The notes beneath the pieces were generated by a model. The model saw nothing but the letters and a program-made list of their open reading frames with translations, searched no databases and was not told where the DNA came from. Shown piece after piece: positions 27,660 to 37,212 of a stretch of DNA of 64,000 nt. The translations under genes and the position numbers were made by a program. Origin of the DNA: Moraxella catarrhalis (GTDB taxonomy: Bacteria; Pseudomonadota; Gammaproteobacteria; Pseudomonadales; Moraxellaceae); contig NZ_LWAH01000001.1 in the NCBI RefSeq assembly GCF_001632285.1, forward strand, positions 63,144 to 127,143, read 5' to 3'. Positions within the stretch are counted from its first letter, which is position 1. Every line of letters starts with the position of its first letter.

Positions 27660-29048
27660 TTAATTGGCTTGGGGCGATGTTTTCATTTCAATTTTGGCGG
27701 TGATGACGCCGTCGCTACTTTGGGTGAGTATCAGCTTGTCATCGGTATTTTCTTGTACTTGCCAGTCTTTGGCTTGTTCGATTTCACCAGTCGCCGAAAT
27801 GATGATGGATTTGGTTTTTAGGCGTATTAAAGGCGACTTGTGTTGATAGCCTGCGTGTGCCATATCGTTGATGTGATGTGCGATGGCGGCAGCTTGTTCA
27901 CGCAAGGGTGCGACAAATCGGCACGGCTTATCATCAATGGCGATACAGTCGCCGATGGCATAGATGGCAGGGTGAGAAGTTTGTAGCGTCTTTGGGTTGA
28001 CCACGATACCGCAGCGAATGTAATCAATGCCCGCCCCTTTGGCAAGTCGATTATCTAATATAAGACCTGTACTTGCGATAATCTCATCGGCATAGAGTGT
28101 TTTATCATTATAAATAATCACATAGCCGCCATCTTGGGGTTTGATGTCTGTGATATGAGCATTGCCAATATAATCAATACCAATTCCTGTCAGAGCATCA
28201 CGCAGGCGTTCACCACCAATGGTGGGTAAAATCTCCGCCATCGGTAGGCTGTCACGGTTGATCAGTGTGACTTGATGACCTGCTTTGGCGATATCTTCGG
28301 CAATCTCTGTACCGATCATGCCTGCACCGATGATGGTGATATGTTGATTGGGTTTGGCGATGAGTTTTGCTTGGAGCTTGGCAAACATATCAATGTGATT
28401 GACACGCCATACATATTCAGCAGGCAGGCTCGGCGGCAGCATTGGGGTCGCCCCTGTCGCTAGAATTAATTTTTGATAGCTAAAATTACCACGCGTGGTA
28501 CGCACGATACGCTCATTAGTATCAATACTTAGTACAAATGTTTGGGCAACCAAAGTCACATTTAAAGCTTGTGCTAAGTCGACAGCTTTTTTGGTGATGA
28601 GTGTTTCGGGTGTTTTATTTTGGCTGATGGCGATGGAGAGCTGCGGCTTCATATAACGATCGCCCAAATCGCTTGTGATTAAGGTGATGGGTAAGTTTTC
28701 ATTTAGCTTTCTTAACGCTTCGATGGCTGTCCATCCTGCCGTGCCGCCACCGATGACGATGACGCCAGTCTCGCTATGGTGACCAATTAAGGGGGTGACC
28801 ACTTCATCTCGGCTGACAAATGGCTCAAAATCTCGCTTGGTAACACCGCACAAAGGACACTCCCAATCTTCAGGAATGTCCTCAAAACGCGTGCCAGCAG
28901 GCAATCCGCTATCAGGATCGCCCAATTTTTCATCATAAATCCAGCCGCATGCACGACATAAAAATTGCTTCCAAGCACCACGACCATCGGTAGGGTTACC
29001 GTTTGAGTCCATGTTTGGTTTGGCTGAATTTGAAAGTGTATCGCTCAT
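27660..29048 (-). CDS. Rubredoxin fused to NAD(P)H-rubredoxin reductase-like flavoprotein
   Basis: Electron-transfer fusion of 462 residues. Residues 25-75 are a rubredoxin with its two C-x-x-C iron ligands ([12 protein letters not shown] and [10 protein letters not shown]). From about residue 90 a pyridine nucleotide-disulfide oxidoreductase follows, with GXGXXG-like turns [14 protein letters not shown] and [14 protein letters not shown], and the FAD motif [10 protein letters not shown]. It should move electrons from NAD(P)H through FAD to the rubredoxin and on to an oxygenase or oxidase. Start codon and upstream flavoenzyme stop overlap by 4 bp, so the two are coupled. Confidence 0.9.
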   Translation of the reverse strand: MSDTLSNSAKPNMDSNGNPTDGRGAWKQFLCRACGWIYDEKLGDPDSGLPAGTRFEDIPEDWECPLCGVTKRDFEPFVSRDEVVTPLIGHHSETGVIVIGGGTAGWTAIEALRKLNENLPITLITSDLGDRYMKPQLSIAISQNKTPETLITKKAVDLAQALNVTLVAQTFVLSIDTNERIVRTTRGNFSYQKLILATGATPMLPPSLPAEYVWRVNHIDMFAKLQAKLIAKPNQHITIIGAGMIGTEIAEDIAKAGHQVTLINRDSLPMAEILPTIGGERLRDALTGIGIDYIGNAHITDIKPQDGGYVIIYNDKTLYADEIIASTGLILDNRLAKGAGIDYIRCGIVVNPKTLQTSHPAIYAIGDCIAIDDKPCRFVAPLREQAAAIAHHINDMAHAGYQHKSPLIRLKTKSIIISATGEIEQAKDWQVQENTDDKLILTQSSDGVITAKIEMKTSPQAN

Positions 29049-30217
29049 TTTGGAGATTTCTCAGTCAGTAGTTGGTGGGATAAGTAGCGTAAATGCTTGA
29101 TGGCAGGCGTGACAATTGCCACGAAGTGCGCTTCACGAATACGCCTTTGTGGGTTAGCACTCATCAGATAGCCTTTTGCACCTTGATGCAGTAGTGATGC
29201 TTGGGTGGCTTGCAGTGACAGCTCAGCGCCTTGGATGCGAGTGTCTAGCACTTCTAAGAAAAAGTCTTTGTGTGTTTCAAAAGGTGTTTTGGCAAGCACC
29301 AAAGTACGCTCAATCAAAGCATCAAGCTGGGTTTGTAGTGCACCTGCTTGGTCTTCTAAGAATTGATTGACATGCCCAAGCTGAACTTCTACCGCAGTGA
29401 TGTCATGAATTGCCCCTTGGATAATGCCAGCACCGATACCCAATTGCATGAGTACAAACGCCCCACGCACACGCTCAATGAAGGGCTTGGCAGGGTCAGC
29501 GATTAAGCTATCATCAGGAACAAAGTAATCAGTTAAGACGATTTGCCAAGTGCTTGAACCTTCCATACCGCTAAATGTTGGGCAAGGGTTTAGCTGCCAG
29601 TTGTCTTTGCGCGCTTCATCAAATGATAATAAGAAAAAAATGTCTTTATCAATCTGACCACCGTGCTCGACGCTAGCGATTGCACCGCAATATTGATTGG
29701 GTGCAATGTGGCTTATCCACGGTAGCGTGCCTGACACCACATAGCCACCATTGACACGCTGTGCGCGTAGAATCATCGATTCAATATTAGCAAAGGTTTT
29801 CATGGGATTGGACAGTGCTGTCCCCCCAAAGCTTTCACCCAATGCGTGGCGGTGTAGGATGTCGGATTTTAAGGTGTGATTGTCTGACTGGTCAAGATAC
29901 AAAGCACAGACCTGATGACACCATGACAAAAACCCTGTCGTACCGCAAGTTTCAGAGATTTTTGCTGTCGCAAGGATGGCATTACCAAAGCGGCCACCTT
30001 GTGCTGACAGATGTACCGAAAAAGCCCCCAGTTTTGCCAATTGACTCATCTCAGCGGTGGGGTAATAACCTTTATCGATGGCGATGGGGTCAAGTAACTG
30101 TTTTGATGCTTGTGCAATATTATCCAGTAAACCGCTGTCTTGCCAAGGCCCAATTGGCTCAATGGCAGCATTGATAAGAGCTTGGCTATCATGATAAAAA
30201 GTGTGCAAGTGATTCAT
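29045..30217 (-). CDS. Acyl-CoA dehydrogenase-family flavoenzyme
   Basis: The 390-residue protein has the acyl-CoA dehydrogenase/monooxygenase fold: [19 protein letters not shown] near the N-terminus, [15 protein letters not shown] and [14 protein letters not shown] in the middle, and an Arg/His-rich C-terminal helix bundle. Because it is coupled to a rubredoxin reductase and an anion importer, it may be a flavin-dependent oxygenase of the DszC/SfnC type and not a beta-oxidation enzyme; this is inference. The ATG at 30217 is chosen because GAGAAAG lies just upstream. First gene of the operon. Confidence 0.8.
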   Translation of the reverse strand: MNHLHTFYHDSQALINAAIEPIGPWQDSGLLDNIAQASKQLLDPIAIDKGYYPTAEMSQLAKLGAFSVHLSAQGGRFGNAILATAKISETCGTTGFLSWCHQVCALYLDQSDNHTLKSDILHRHALGESFGGTALSNPMKTFANIESMILRAQRVNGGYVVSGTLPWISHIAPNQYCGAIASVEHGGQIDKDIFFLLSFDEARKDNWQLNPCPTFSGMEGSSTWQIVLTDYFVPDDSLIADPAKPFIERVRGAFVLMQLGIGAGIIQGAIHDITAVEVQLGHVNQFLEDQAGALQTQLDALIERTLVLAKTPFETHKDFFLEVLDTRIQGAELSLQATQASLLHQGAKGYLMSANPQRRIREAHFVAIVTPAIKHLRYLSHQLLTEKSPK

Positions 30218-30289
30218 GTCTTTCTCAAACGATAAAATGACCAAAAATGAGTAAATGATTAGATTGTAATCACAAAGTTGATCATTTTC

Positions 30290-30319
30290 TTATTCTAAAT
30301 TAGAATAAATATAAGTCAA
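30290..30319 (-). promoter_or_regulatory. Promoter with overlapping 19-bp palindromic operator
   Basis: On the minus strand TTGACT (30319-30314) and TAGAAT (30297-30292) are 16 bp apart, upstream of the flavoenzyme gene. A perfect palindrome TTATTCTAAATTAGAATAA covers 30290-30308 and includes the -10. This is the classic layout for a repressor site. No regulator gene is adjacent. Confidence 0.55.
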
Positions 30320-30384
30320 AATCATACATAGGCAGCAAAGTCATGCAGTAGGGTGGCTGGCAGGATTTTTTTTGCTTGTATGTC

Positions 30385-30418
30385 CAAAAAATTGCTTCAG
30401 GCGAATACCTGAAGCAAT
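30385..30418 (-). terminator. Rho-independent terminator after the CMD-family gene
   Basis: On the minus strand an 11-bp stem (ATTGCTTCAGG / CCTGAAGCAAT) with a 6-nt loop is followed by TTTTTT. It separates the CMD-family gene from the flavoenzyme-importer operon. Confidence 0.8.
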
Positions 30419-30474
30419 GAATTTTTAGCGATTCATCAAAACAGCGAAGCTGATACAGTAAAGCTGATTAACTC

Positions 30475-31020
30475 TTAGGGTGCAAATGCTTGTAGCTCAG
30501 GGTTGATATCAGTTTGGGCGACATTATTGGCGTAGTTGCATAAAGTTGCCAATGCCACACCCATGACCACATCTAGGATATTTTGATCGCTATAGCCAAC
30601 TGCCTTAACAGCAGCAAGCTCATCATCAGAAACCTTACCACGGCGGTCAATTAGCTGCATGGTAAATTGTGCTAGGGCTTGATATTTTTCATTGTCTTCG
30701 ATGGCGGTGCGACCACGCAAAGCGTTTAGCACATTTTCAGGCATCTGAAGTTTGGTGCCAGCTTTGGTGTGACCTGCCACACAAAAATCACAGCCATTAT
30801 GAGCAGCAGCGGTAATTTGTACTACCTCAATTTCTTCGGCGGTTAGGCTGTTACGGCTGTTCATTTTGCCCAATTCTTGATACATCTCAAGTGCTTGGGG
30901 TGAATTTGCCAAAACACCGATAAGATTTGGGATAAAGCCATTGGCTTTTTGAACCATGCTAACGCGTTCTTTGGCTTTGTCTGGGGCAGATTCGGCGGTA
31001 TGTACAGTTAAGCGTGCCAT
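30475..31020 (-). CDS. Carboxymuconolactone decarboxylase-family protein (AhpD-like peroxidase)
   Basis: The 181-residue protein has the CMD fold with the redox pair C-x-x-C in AHNGCDFCVAGHTKAG, as in AhpD-type peroxidase partners. It probably acts in peroxide or thiol redox chemistry in the cytosol; the exact substrate is unknown. It has its own terminator, and the next operon on the same strand has its own promoter. Confidence 0.85.
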   Translation of the reverse strand: MARLTVHTAESAPDKAKERVSMVQKANGFIPNLIGVLANSPQALEMYQELGKMNSRNSLTAEEIEVVQITAAAHNGCDFCVAGHTKAGTKLQMPENVLNALRGRTAIEDNEKYQALAQFTMQLIDRRGKVSDDELAAVKAVGYSDQNILDVVMGVALATLCNYANNVAQTDINPELQAFAP

Positions 31021-31238
31021 ATTTTTCCTTGTTTATTTTAAAGTTATCATAAAATCGTTCATCATCATAAAAACACAATCAAAGATATTGATTTCAATGA
31101 AAACCAAACAGCATATGATAAAAACCATTATTCTGATTATGCGTGATGATAATATTAATATAGGTACTCTGAGTAATTTTTACAAGAGTAATTAGCAAAA
31201 TATGCTAAAATGATTGAAATTTTATATGATGAATTGTG

Positions 31239-33188
31239 ATGATAGCATTTAAAAATGTTGCGGTGCGTCGAGAAGGGCGACTGTTATTCAGCGATGTTAA
31301 TTTTCAGCTGCACAAGGGTCAAAAAATTGGCTTGACGGGCAATAATGGCACAGGAAAATCCACACTGTTCGCCACCATTTTGGGTACGCATAATACAGAT
31401 GTTGGCAGTATTAGTTTGCCTGAGTCATGGCAGATTGCTCATATGGCACAAGAGGTCAGCGCAACAGCGATGAGTGCGATAGACTATGTGCTGTCAGGCG
31501 ATGAAGAATGGTGGCAGCTCAATTGGCAAATCAACCATCAAACCAGCTTAACTGATGGTCAAATTGCACCAATGTATCAGCGTTTTGAGGAAATTGATGG
31601 CTATCGTACACCTGCCAAAGCGGCGATGATTTTGTCAGGACTTGGCTTTGGTGAAGCTGACCACAGCAAGCAAGTATCCATGTTCTCAGGGGGTTGGCGT
31701 ATGAGGCTTAATTTGGCTCGGACACTGATGCACCGAGCTGATGTGTTATTACTTGATGAACCAACCAACCATCTGGATTTGGATGCCATTTTTTGGCTTG
31801 AAGAGTGGTTATTAAAATTTGAGGGACTGATTTTATTAATCAGCCATGACCAAGCTTTTTTAGATACAGTGTGCGGACATATTTTGCATATTGAGCAAGG
31901 ACAAATCACACTGTATACGGGTAATTATAGCCAATTTATTCGTACACGAGCTGAAAGGCTTGCCCAAGAACAACAGGCCTTTGAAAAGCAACAAGCCGTG
32001 CGCGCTCATCTTGAGGATTATATTCGTAGGTTTCGTGCCAAAGCCACCAAGGCCAAACAAGCCCAAAGCCGCATTAAGCAGCTTGACCGTATGGCACAGC
32101 TGTCGCCTGTGATGGCAGAAAATGGCTTTAGTTTTCGTTTTTATGAACCGCAACACATGGCATCACCGCTGATTTATTTGGATAATGCCACCATTGGCTA
32201 TGATGGTATACCAATGCTAACAAAGATCAATCTACGCATCACCCCAGATGCACGATTGGGGATTTTGGGTGCCAACGGTGCGGGTAAATCCACACTCATC
32301 AAAGCATTGGTGGGCGAGTTGCCACTCATTGATGGTATCTACAAAATCTCTGAAACATTACAGCTTGGCTATTTTAATCAGCATCAGATGGATAGTCTAG
32401 ATGACGATGCCACACCCATGATAATGCTAAGGCGTCTGTCAGGTCAGACATCTGATGCCAATTTGCGTGCCTTTTTGGGTGGTTTTGGGTTTCAAGGTGA
32501 ACGCATCGATACCCAAAGCCGCTTATTTTCAGGGGGTGAGCGTGCCAGATTAATGCTGGCATTGCTTGTTTGGCAAAGACCTAATGTGCTGATACTTGAT
32601 GAACCAACCAACCATCTGGATCTACAGATGCGAAATGCACTTATGTTGGCATTGCAAGATTTTGCTGGGGCATTGATTTTGGTATCGCACGATCGAGATT
32701 TGATTATGTCGGTGTGTGATGAGCTATTGTTGGTCTTTGATGGTCGTGCTACTGAGTTTGTGGGGGATATGGCGGACTATGCTGAGCATCTACGCCAAGC
32801 CAAAAAAGTGCATCAAGCCAATCAAAAAATGGACAAATCCATTCATCAACAATCTACAAATACGGCAACTGGTCAAGAGATATGCTTGCATGACAGCCTA
32901 AGTAAAGAAGATAGGCGTAAGAAAAATGCCCAAATCCGTGAACAAACAGCACCGCTAAGAAAGCAGATCGCTAAGCTTGAGGATCGGCTTGGTAAACTGA
33001 GCGATACATTGGCGATCTTAGAAAATGAGTTGTCTGATGCTCGTCTGTACGAAGATGATTATAAGTCAGAATTATTGGACAAACTCAATCATCAAAACAC
33101 ACTAAAATCACAAATTGATGACATCGAAGAGCAGCTTTTGACGGCGATGGCTGAGCTTGAAGTGCTAGAAGATGAGCTGTCAGGGTGA
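31239..33188 (+). CDS. yheS: ABC-F family ATPase, YheS-like
   Basis: Ribosome-associated ATPase with two ATP-binding cassettes and no membrane domain. Both halves have Walker A (GNNGTGKST and GANGAGKST), signature SGGWRMRLNLAR / SGGERARLMLAL and Walker B LLLDEPTNHLD. The linker is rich in charged residues and a C-terminal coiled coil follows (649 residues). The yheT homologue lies two genes downstream, as in enteric bacteria where yheS and yheT are neighbours, which supports the YheS name. ATG at 31239 preferred to GTG at 31236. Confidence 0.88.
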   Translation: MIAFKNVAVRREGRLLFSDVNFQLHKGQKIGLTGNNGTGKSTLFATILGTHNTDVGSISLPESWQIAHMAQEVSATAMSAIDYVLSGDEEWWQLNWQINHQTSLTDGQIAPMYQRFEEIDGYRTPAKAAMILSGLGFGEADHSKQVSMFSGGWRMRLNLARTLMHRADVLLLDEPTNHLDLDAIFWLEEWLLKFEGLILLISHDQAFLDTVCGHILHIEQGQITLYTGNYSQFIRTRAERLAQEQQAFEKQQAVRAHLEDYIRRFRAKATKAKQAQSRIKQLDRMAQLSPVMAENGFSFRFYEPQHMASPLIYLDNATIGYDGIPMLTKINLRITPDARLGILGANGAGKSTLIKALVGELPLIDGIYKISETLQLGYFNQHQMDSLDDDATPMIMLRRLSGQTSDANLRAFLGGFGFQGERIDTQSRLFSGGERARLMLALLVWQRPNVLILDEPTNHLDLQMRNALMLALQDFAGALILVSHDRDLIMSVCDELLLVFDGRATEFVGDMADYAEHLRQAKKVHQANQKMDKSIHQQSTNTATGQEICLHDSLSKEDRRKKNAQIREQTAPLRKQIAKLEDRLGKLSDTLAILENELSDARLYEDDYKSELLDKLNHQNTLKSQIDDIEEQLLTAMAELEVLEDELSG

Positions 33189-33195
33189 GATCATC

Positions 33196-34035
33196 ATGAA
33201 AGGAGGGTATAGTCAGGATTATTATCGCTTACTTGGCGTGGCTGATGATGCCGATACTGCCACTATTAAGCGTGCTTATCGCCAACACATCGCGCGTCAT
33301 CACCCTGACCGTCAGGCAAACTCAGATGAGGATGTGGTGCATCAGCTAAATACTGCCTATGCCATCTTAAAAGATGATAAAGTACGCCGTCAGTACGACA
33401 GGCAACTGCCACGCATTCGCCAAAAGCAGTGGTTATGGCAGCAGCGTGCCAAATTTTATGAGGTCAAGCAGGGGTTTGGTTATGTTGCCAATACAGCTTT
33501 GGTGAATCTTGGTAAGCAACAATTTAATCGCCTCATCGTTGATGCGCATCATACCAAACACATGGCACAAATAACGCAGCGAGCAGCCGTGCACCTTGGG
33601 CGTATCTGGCAGCGATTTACTGATGTATCTGCTAAGCTTGGCTATGATACAAGCTGCACGATCGGTTTGCATACGGTATACGAAGGTGGCGAGATATTAA
33701 TTCATTGGCAGGGCAAACGCTTTAAGGTGGTCTTGCCAGCGGGGCTTAGTCATGGTGACATCATCACCGTGCAGTGTCATGGGTCGCCTGTGCGTCTTAG
33801 AATCCAAACCAAGCCTGTGAATATTTATGTTAAAGGTCTGGATATCAATTATGTGATTTTTTTAAGTCCTAATCAAGCAGCAAATGGCGATACTGTTGTG
33901 CTACCAAAGCCCATTGGTCTGACGCTTACGATTCCACCAAATGGCAAATATCCGACAAAAATTATGCTATCAAACCAAGGACTTCGGCAAATGGCAAGTG
34001 TAGGAGATGTGATTGTGCATCTAAATATCACCTAA
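33196..34035 (+). CDS. J-domain co-chaperone without zinc domain
   Basis: The protein has an N-terminal J domain with the HPD motif (ARHHPDRQAN) and a C-terminal substrate-binding-like region, but no Cys-rich zinc domain, so it resembles CbpA/DjlA-type proteins more than DnaJ. It should stimulate a DnaK-type chaperone. The ATG at 33196 (279 residues) is used because AGGGTGAG lies before it; the frame is open back into the yheS-like gene. Located 7 bp after that gene. Confidence 0.8.
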   Translation: MKGGYSQDYYRLLGVADDADTATIKRAYRQHIARHHPDRQANSDEDVVHQLNTAYAILKDDKVRRQYDRQLPRIRQKQWLWQQRAKFYEVKQGFGYVANTALVNLGKQQFNRLIVDAHHTKHMAQITQRAAVHLGRIWQRFTDVSAKLGYDTSCTIGLHTVYEGGEILIHWQGKRFKVVLPAGLSHGDIITVQCHGSPVRLRIQTKPVNIYVKGLDINYVIFLSPNQAANGDTVVLPKPIGLTLTIPPNGKYPTKIMLSNQGLRQMASVGDVIVHLNIT

Positions 34036-34119
34036 AACTTTTTGCTGTATGATGGCATAATTTATTACTATTAATTAATCATTATTGAACTAATAATTTA
34101 TATATTCTGTAGGTATTTT

Positions 34120-35100
34120 ATGACTGTACAATTTTCAAAAACTGATTTTTTACCACCGCTTTGGCTTAGAAATGCACACTTGCAGACCATTTTACCACGC
34201 TATATCGCCAAAAACACGCCTGATTATCATCGCACGCTACTTAAAGACTCACTGGCACAAAGTGATGTTGCGTTTGATTATGTGATGGCTGATGATCAAA
34301 AAGGGGCTGATGGCAGGTATACCACGCCCATTGTGGTGCTGTTTCATGGTATGGAAGGCTCAAGCCAAAGTCATTATGCACGCACATTGGCAAGTCATAT
34401 CTCTACCAAAGGGTGGCATTTTGTGGTGGCGCATTTTCGCTCTTGTGGTGGTGTGGCGGTATCGGGCAAGGTGTTTTATAATGCTGGAGATACGGCTGAA
34501 TTGGCACATTATTTGCAAGTTTTACAACAGCAATTTACCACAATTTATGCCATCGGTGTATCGCTTGGCGGTAATGCCTTGGCAAAATATATGGGTGAGT
34601 ATGGCTCGGATGCCATTGCAAATCGTGCCGTGGTTGTCTCTGCACCTGTGGATTTGGCAAGTGCATCTATTGCCATGGAACGCCTGCTTGGTCGGTATAT
34701 CTACACGCCTTATCTACTCAATCCCATTATCAAAAAAGCGTTAGATAATCGGCTAAGTAGCGAGGAGATCGCAGCGCTTAAGTCTGCCAAGCGTATGGCT
34801 GATTTTGATAATGCATTCACCGCACCGCGTCATGGTTTTCGCTCAAAAAATGACTACTATCGGCAAGCTTCTGCATTACCTTATCTACGCCACATTCAAA
34901 GGCCAACCTTAATCATTACCGCCAAAGATGATCCGTTTTTGGGCGTAACAGCAGAGCCTACCGATGTATCGTCAGATGTGCTACTACTGGATACTCGCTA
35001 TGGTGGACATATCGGCTTTGTTGATTATGATTATCAAAAAAGACAGTTTGATTTGGGGTTTATACCACGCACTGCACTTGATTTTTTTGGTTTTTTATAA
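34120..35100 (+). CDS. yheT: YheT-family alpha/beta hydrolase
   Basis: The 326-residue alpha/beta hydrolase has the nucleophile elbow GVSLGGNALAKY, the oxyanion segment LFHGMEGSSQSHYA, and a late GGHIGF with the catalytic His. The N-terminal PPLWLRNAHLQTILPRY is typical of the YheT/UPF0017 group, predicted esterases of unknown substrate. It follows the J-domain gene by 84 bp and ends at a bidirectional terminator. Confidence 0.9.
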   Translation: MTVQFSKTDFLPPLWLRNAHLQTILPRYIAKNTPDYHRTLLKDSLAQSDVAFDYVMADDQKGADGRYTTPIVVLFHGMEGSSQSHYARTLASHISTKGWHFVVAHFRSCGGVAVSGKVFYNAGDTAELAHYLQVLQQQFTTIYAIGVSLGGNALAKYMGEYGSDAIANRAVVVSAPVDLASASIAMERLLGRYIYTPYLLNPIIKKALDNRLSSEEIAALKSAKRMADFDNAFTAPRHGFRSKNDYYRQASALPYLRHIQRPTLIITAKDDPFLGVTAEPTDVSSDVLLLDTRYGGHIGFVDYDYQKRQFDLGFIPRTALDFFGFL

Positions 35101-35120
35101 GGAATGATGAGATTGTGATA

Positions 35121-35151
35121 CATAAGACCAAAATTCTTGGTCTTATGTTTT
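35121..35151. terminator. Bidirectional terminator between yheT and dapB
   Basis: CATAAGACCAA (35121-35131) pairs with TTGGTCTTATG (35137-35147) around a 5-nt loop, with TTTTATT on the right. It sits between convergent genes. Confidence 0.75.
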
Positions 35152-35159
35152 ATTATGAA

Positions 35160-35957
35160 CTATTTCAGCTCTAATACATCTTGCATATCATACAAACCTG
35201 CAGGCTGCTGGGCTGCCCATAATGCAGCTCTTAGTGCACCTGTGGCAAAAGTTGCACGATTTTGAGCTTTGTGAGTAATTTGGATAATCTCACCATCCAT
35301 CATAAATTCAACGGTATGCTCACCCACAATCTCACCACCACGCAACGCATGAATACCAATATCTCCTCGTTGGCGTTTGGCAGCACCTTTTCGACCATAG
35401 ATGGCAGCATTGGTTATATTTTGTCCTCGTGCTTCGGTAATGGCTTGTGCCATCATTAATGCGGTGCCTGAGGGTGCATCGATTTTATGTTTATGATGAT
35501 GCTCAATGATTTCAACATCAGCATCCAAACCCAGCACACGGGCAGTCGTCGCAAGCAGGTTTAGAGATAAATTAACACCAGTTGAATAGTTGCCTGCATA
35601 GACAATGGCAATGTGTTTGGCGGCATCTTGAAGCTTGGCTTCTTGGTCGTCACTAAGACCTGTCACGCCCATCACGAGCGGAATTTTGTGCGTAACGCAC
35701 TGGTTGAGTGCTTCATCGAAGGCTTCAGGTAAGCTAAAATCAATCATCACATCAACTTGAGAGCCGTCAAGTGTTGAGAGTACAACACCTGATTTTTTAC
35801 CGCCGATGAATTCGCCAGCATCCACGCCGATCAAGCTTGATGTGCTGCGTACATAAGCCCCGCCAAGCTCGGTGTTTGGGTGGTTCATTGTCGATTCGAT
35901 GAGCATACGACCCATGCGTCCTGATGCGCCCATAATGCCAATTTTAAGCTTATTCAT
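35160..35957 (-). CDS. dapB: 4-hydroxy-tetrahydrodipicolinate reductase
   Basis: Lysine and diaminopimelate biosynthesis enzyme that reduces the DapA product with NAD(P)H. The 265-residue protein begins with the dinucleotide motif GIMGASGRMGRMLIE and has the active-site region EIIEHHHKHKIDAPSGTAL. Start at 35957 fits the family. metC-like gene precedes it on the same strand with a 44-bp gap. Confidence 0.96.
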   Translation of the reverse strand: MNKLKIGIMGASGRMGRMLIESTMNHPNTELGGAYVRSTSSLIGVDAGEFIGGKKSGVVLSTLDGSQVDVMIDFSLPEAFDEALNQCVTHKIPLVMGVTGLSDDQEAKLQDAAKHIAIVYAGNYSTGVNLSLNLLATTARVLGLDADVEIIEHHHKHKIDAPSGTALMMAQAITEARGQNITNAAIYGRKGAAKRQRGDIGIHALRGGEIVGEHTVEFMMDGEIIQITHKAQNRATFATGALRAALWAAQQPAGLYDMQDVLELK

Positions 35958-36001
35958 AACGATGTCCTTGTTTGGATGGTAATTACTTGATTATAGCAAG
36001 G

Positions 36002-37195
36002 TTATTTTGATTTTTCATCATAATTTAAGCTGCCTAATGCTGTTTTGATGTCATCGATCAAATCCTTGGGTGATTCAAGCCCAATACAAAACCGTACCAC
36101 ATAGCGGCCGCACAGATGTGCCTGTGGTAAAGTACGCATTTTGCTTAGGTCATACAGCATGACTAAGCTTGTTGCACTGCCCCAGCTAAAGCCCAATTTA
36201 AATATCTGAAGCGTATCACAAAAACGGCAAATATCCGTCCAAGAATAACGCTTATCAAAGACCACGCTCACAAGGCCCGCTGATCGTCCATTTGGACAGT
36301 TTTGTTGCCAAAATTGGTGACCTAAAGTATCAGGATTGGCAGGGTGGAGTACTTGAGCAAAAGCAGGCTCATGTTTTAGGTATGTCAAAAGCTCGATGGC
36401 ATTTTTGCTTTGTTTGTCGTAGCGTAGGGCTAAGCTTGGCAGGCTACGATAAACTCGTGCGCAATCATCACCTGAGACGCTAAAGCCTAAGAGTGTATGC
36501 ATGCGTCGTAGCTTTGTATGTAAGGTTTCATCATTTGTCACGATGCTCCCCATCAGCACATCACCGCCACCGCTGGGATATTTGGTTAATGCATGCACAC
36601 AAATATCCACAGATACACCATTTAGATCAAATGGCGAATAAGCCAGTCCTGCACCCCAAGTACTGTCTAGGGCAACGCAAACATGATGTTTTTTGGCAAT
36701 GTTGATTAGTCCTTGTAAGTCAGGAAATTCAAGCGTTACAGATCCTGCTGCCTCAAGCCATAACAGCTTACAGGCAGCCGTTGGCTGAAAGCTTGTCGCA
36801 TCCAGTGGGTTGTATATTTTAATCACCACGCCGTAGCGTTTTTGTAGTTCGTATAGATGCTCAAGATTTGGGCTGTACATATTTTCAGTTACCCACACCT
36901 CATCACCTTGTCCAAGCAGTGCAGTATTGACTAACACGATGGCAGCAAGACCGCTGGGTGTCAAAAGTGCATATTTGCCACCTTCAAGCCTTGCTATTTG
37001 ATCAGCCAGCAGATAAGTTGTCGGTGTGCCATGCGTGCCGTAGCTATAATCATAACGATCACGCCAGTGTCTTTGAAATAGTGCCTTGGTATTATCAAAG
37101 ACGATCGTTGATGCATGGTATACAGGTGGCTGTAGGCTATTTATTTGCATGGGGACTTGACGGGGGTCGCAAATGAGCTGGGTGTGTTTGTCCAT
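36002..37195 (-). CDS. metC: PLP-dependent trans-sulfuration enzyme, cystathionine beta-lyase-like
   Basis: Cys/Met-metabolism PLP enzyme of 397 residues. The family signature is at DICVHALTKYPSGGGDVLMG with the PLP-binding Lys in ALTKY, and YSYGTHGTPTT is near the start. The sequence fits proteobacterial MetC, which splits cystathionine to homocysteine, but related gamma-synthases or lyases cannot be fully excluded. Gene symbol is therefore tentative. Confidence 0.8.
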   Translation of the reverse strand: MDKHTQLICDPRQVPMQINSLQPPVYHASTIVFDNTKALFQRHWRDRYDYSYGTHGTPTTYLLADQIARLEGGKYALLTPSGLAAIVLVNTALLGQGDEVWVTENMYSPNLEHLYELQKRYGVVIKIYNPLDATSFQPTAACKLLWLEAAGSVTLEFPDLQGLINIAKKHHVCVALDSTWGAGLAYSPFDLNGVSVDICVHALTKYPSGGGDVLMGSIVTNDETLHTKLRRMHTLLGFSVSGDDCARVYRSLPSLALRYDKQSKNAIELLTYLKHEPAFAQVLHPANPDTLGHQFWQQNCPNGRSAGLVSVVFDKRYSWTDICRFCDTLQIFKLGFSWGSATSLVMLYDLSKMRTLPQAHLCGRYVVRFCIGLESPKDLIDDIKTALGSLNYDEKSK

Positions 37196-37212
37196 GGATA
37201 AATCCTTATCAA

